Shown here one piece after another: positions 4,468 through 5,510 of a stretch of DNA of 5,510 nt. This stretch comes from an uncultured Collinsella sp. (lineage in GTDB: Bacteria > Actinomycetota > Coriobacteriia > Coriobacteriales > Coriobacteriaceae), in NCBI GenBank assembly GCA_905208975.1, contig CAJLRE010000093.1, positions 1 to 5,510 on the forward strand. The letters are read 5' to 3'. A program made the translations under genes and the position numbers. The notes beneath the pieces are model-generated. The model had not been told where the DNA came from. It did not search any database and saw only the letters and a program-made list of their open reading frames with translations. How positions within the stretch are numbered: the stretch's first letter is position 1; every line of letters starts with the position of its first letter.

Positions 4468-5510
4468 CTACTCCTCGCCCTCGAGCTTCTCGCTCGCCTC
4501 GAGCCACGCCATCTCCAACTCGTCCATGGCGGCGTGGGCCTCGTCGATCTTTGCCTGCTGCTCGCCCAGCGCCGTGTAGTTGGTGGGGTCGACCTGAGCC
4601 ATTGCTGCCTCGGCCTCCTCAACGCGGGCGCGCTGCGTCTCCATCTTGCGCTCGAGCGAGCTCACCTCGCGGCGGAGCTTCTGACGCTCGGCGTTGGACA
4701 GGCCGTTGGGCTGACCGCTCGACTTGGGCTTTTCGGCCGCAGCTGCCGCGGCACCGGTGTCGAACGTGCCGGTCTTGGCGCTCGGCGCACCCACGGGCTC
4801 GCCCTCGGCGGTGGCGTTGCACAGGCGCAGGTACTGGTCGACGCCGCCGGGCATATGCGTCAGATGGCCATCGAGCAGCGCCCACTGCTGGTCGGTCACG
4901 CGCTCCATCAAAAAGCGGTCGTGCGTCACTAGGATCAGCGTGCCGGGCCAGCCGTCGAGCAGATCCTCGACAATCGCCAGCATATCGGTATCCAGATCGT
5001 TGCCGGGCTCGTCCAGGATGAGCACGTTGGGCTCGTCCAGGATCGTCAGCAGCAGCGACAGGCGACGGCGCTGGCCGCCCGAAAGATCGCCAATGCGACT
5101 CCAGAGCTGCTGCGTCGTAAAGCCCAGACGCTCGCAGAGCTTCTCGGGCGAAGTCTCCTTGCCGTCGATGACGTAGTACTTCTTATAGTTGCTGAGCACC
5201 TCGCGAATCGTGTCGCCCATGTAGGGCTCGAGCTCCTCGAGCTGCTGCGACAGCACGCCAAAGCGCACTGTCTGGCCAATCTTCACGCGGCCGCGCAGGG
5301 GCGCGATCTTGCCCTGAATCACGTCGAGCAGCGTGGACTTGCCGGCGCCGTTCTCGCCCAAAAGGCCATAGCGGTCGCCCGCACCGATGAGCCAGGTCAC
5401 GTCGGTGAGCACCTGCTTGGGCGCGCCATCGGTATCCGCATAGCCGGCGTCCACATCGACCACGTCGATAACCTGCTTGCCCAGGCGGCTCACGGCCAGG
5501 CGCTTGAGCT
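4468..5510 (-). CDS. ABC-F family ATPase, Uup-like, C-terminal half (5' end outside window)
   Basis: Cytosolic ABC protein without membrane segments; this class acts on ribosomes or, for Uup, also on branched DNA. The frame stays open to the right edge (LKRLAVSRLGK... precedes the GTG at 5493), so that GTG is not the true start. What is visible is the second nucleotide-binding domain and the tail. Walker A GENGAGKST is at 5332-5358, signature LSGGQ at 5071-5085, Walker B and catalytic Glu in LILDEPGNDLD around 4990-5025 (Glu at 5008-5010), and the switch histidine follows in LVTHDRFLME. The last ~75 residues are a charged coiled coil (from NAERQKLRREVSSLE on), as in the Uup C-terminal domain. 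The usual T of DEPTNxLD is replaced by G. A low-complexity Ala-rich linker joins the ATPase domain to the coil. It is the first visible gene of the transcript containing the HAD phosphatase. Confidence 0.9.
   Translation of the reverse strand, partial: LKRLAVSRLGKQVIDVVDVDAGYADTDGAPKQVLTDVTWLIGAGDRYGLLGENGAGKSTLLDVIQGKIAPLRGRVKIGQTVRFGVLSQQLEELEPYMGDTIREVLSNYKKYYVIDGKETSPEKLCERLGFTTQQLWSRIGDLSGGQRRRLSLLLTILDEPNVLILDEPGNDLDTDMLAIVEDLLDGWPGTLILVTHDRFLMERVTDQQWALLDGHLTHMPGGVDQYLRLCNATAEGEPVGAPSAKTGTFDTGAAAAAAEKPKSSGQPNGLSNAERQKLRREVSSLERKMETQRARVEEAEAAMAQVDPTNYTALGEQQAKIDEAHAAMDELEMAWLEASEKLEGEE

Noticed and set aside
3529..4932. 467-codon open frame on the plus strand opposite the HAD and ABC-F genes
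   Set aside because: Its His/Arg/Val/Leu-rich sequence is a reverse-strand shadow of two genes whose catalytic motifs are complete.
1..5510. CRISPR array, defence cluster or complete insertion sequence
   Set aside because: No regularly spaced repeats, Cas-like proteins or transposase sequences were found in either strand.

Overview
The window is GC-rich, densely coded bacterial DNA. Its gene content, codon use and the short GTCCCC-type intergenic repeats suggest a gut actinobacterium of the Coriobacteriia, most like Collinsella. That placement is inference from general familiarity, not from a search. Two gene blocks point towards each other and meet in an unusual non-coding region.

Left block, plus strand (1-2670): a soft-metal efflux cassette. 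It holds the 3' part of an ArsR/SmtB-family sensor with a complete alpha-5 zinc site, a free-standing 72-residue HMA metal-binding protein with a DCANC motif, and a P1B-2 type Zn/Cd/Pb ATPase that has no HMA domain of its own and begins with a run of ten basic residues. A palindrome of the ArsR/SmtB operator type lies between the HMA gene and the ATPase gene, next to a strong GC hairpin. The likely logic is that excess zinc or cadmium releases the repressor, the ATPase is made, and the small HMA protein delivers or senses the metal.

Convergent gap (2671-3091): about 420 bases without a credible gene. The first 150 bases hold a short hairpin after the ATPase stop and then a nested inverted repeat of about 130 bases (2687-2816), with nearly matching outer arms of 28-29 bases and a perfect 15-bp inner stem. 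The remainder carries two more hairpins, a short direct repeat and a tRNA-like scrap.

Right block, minus strand (5510 to 3092): read in transcription order it holds the C-terminal half of an ABC-F ATPase of the Uup type (truncated by the window edge), a Cof-type HAD phosphatase starting 6 bases after it, an intrinsic terminator, and then a DtxR/MntR-family metal-dependent repressor. The repressor has its own AT-rich promoter region with two similar inverted-repeat sites about 31 bases apart.

Two metal regulators therefore flank the efflux pump: an ArsR-type sensor (metal excess, efflux) and a DtxR-type sensor (probably Mn or Fe sufficiency). No CRISPR array, intact mobile element or rRNA was seen. 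The most unusual features are the nested inverted repeat, the split HMA/ATPase pair with opposite charges, and the paired operators upstream of the DtxR-type gene.
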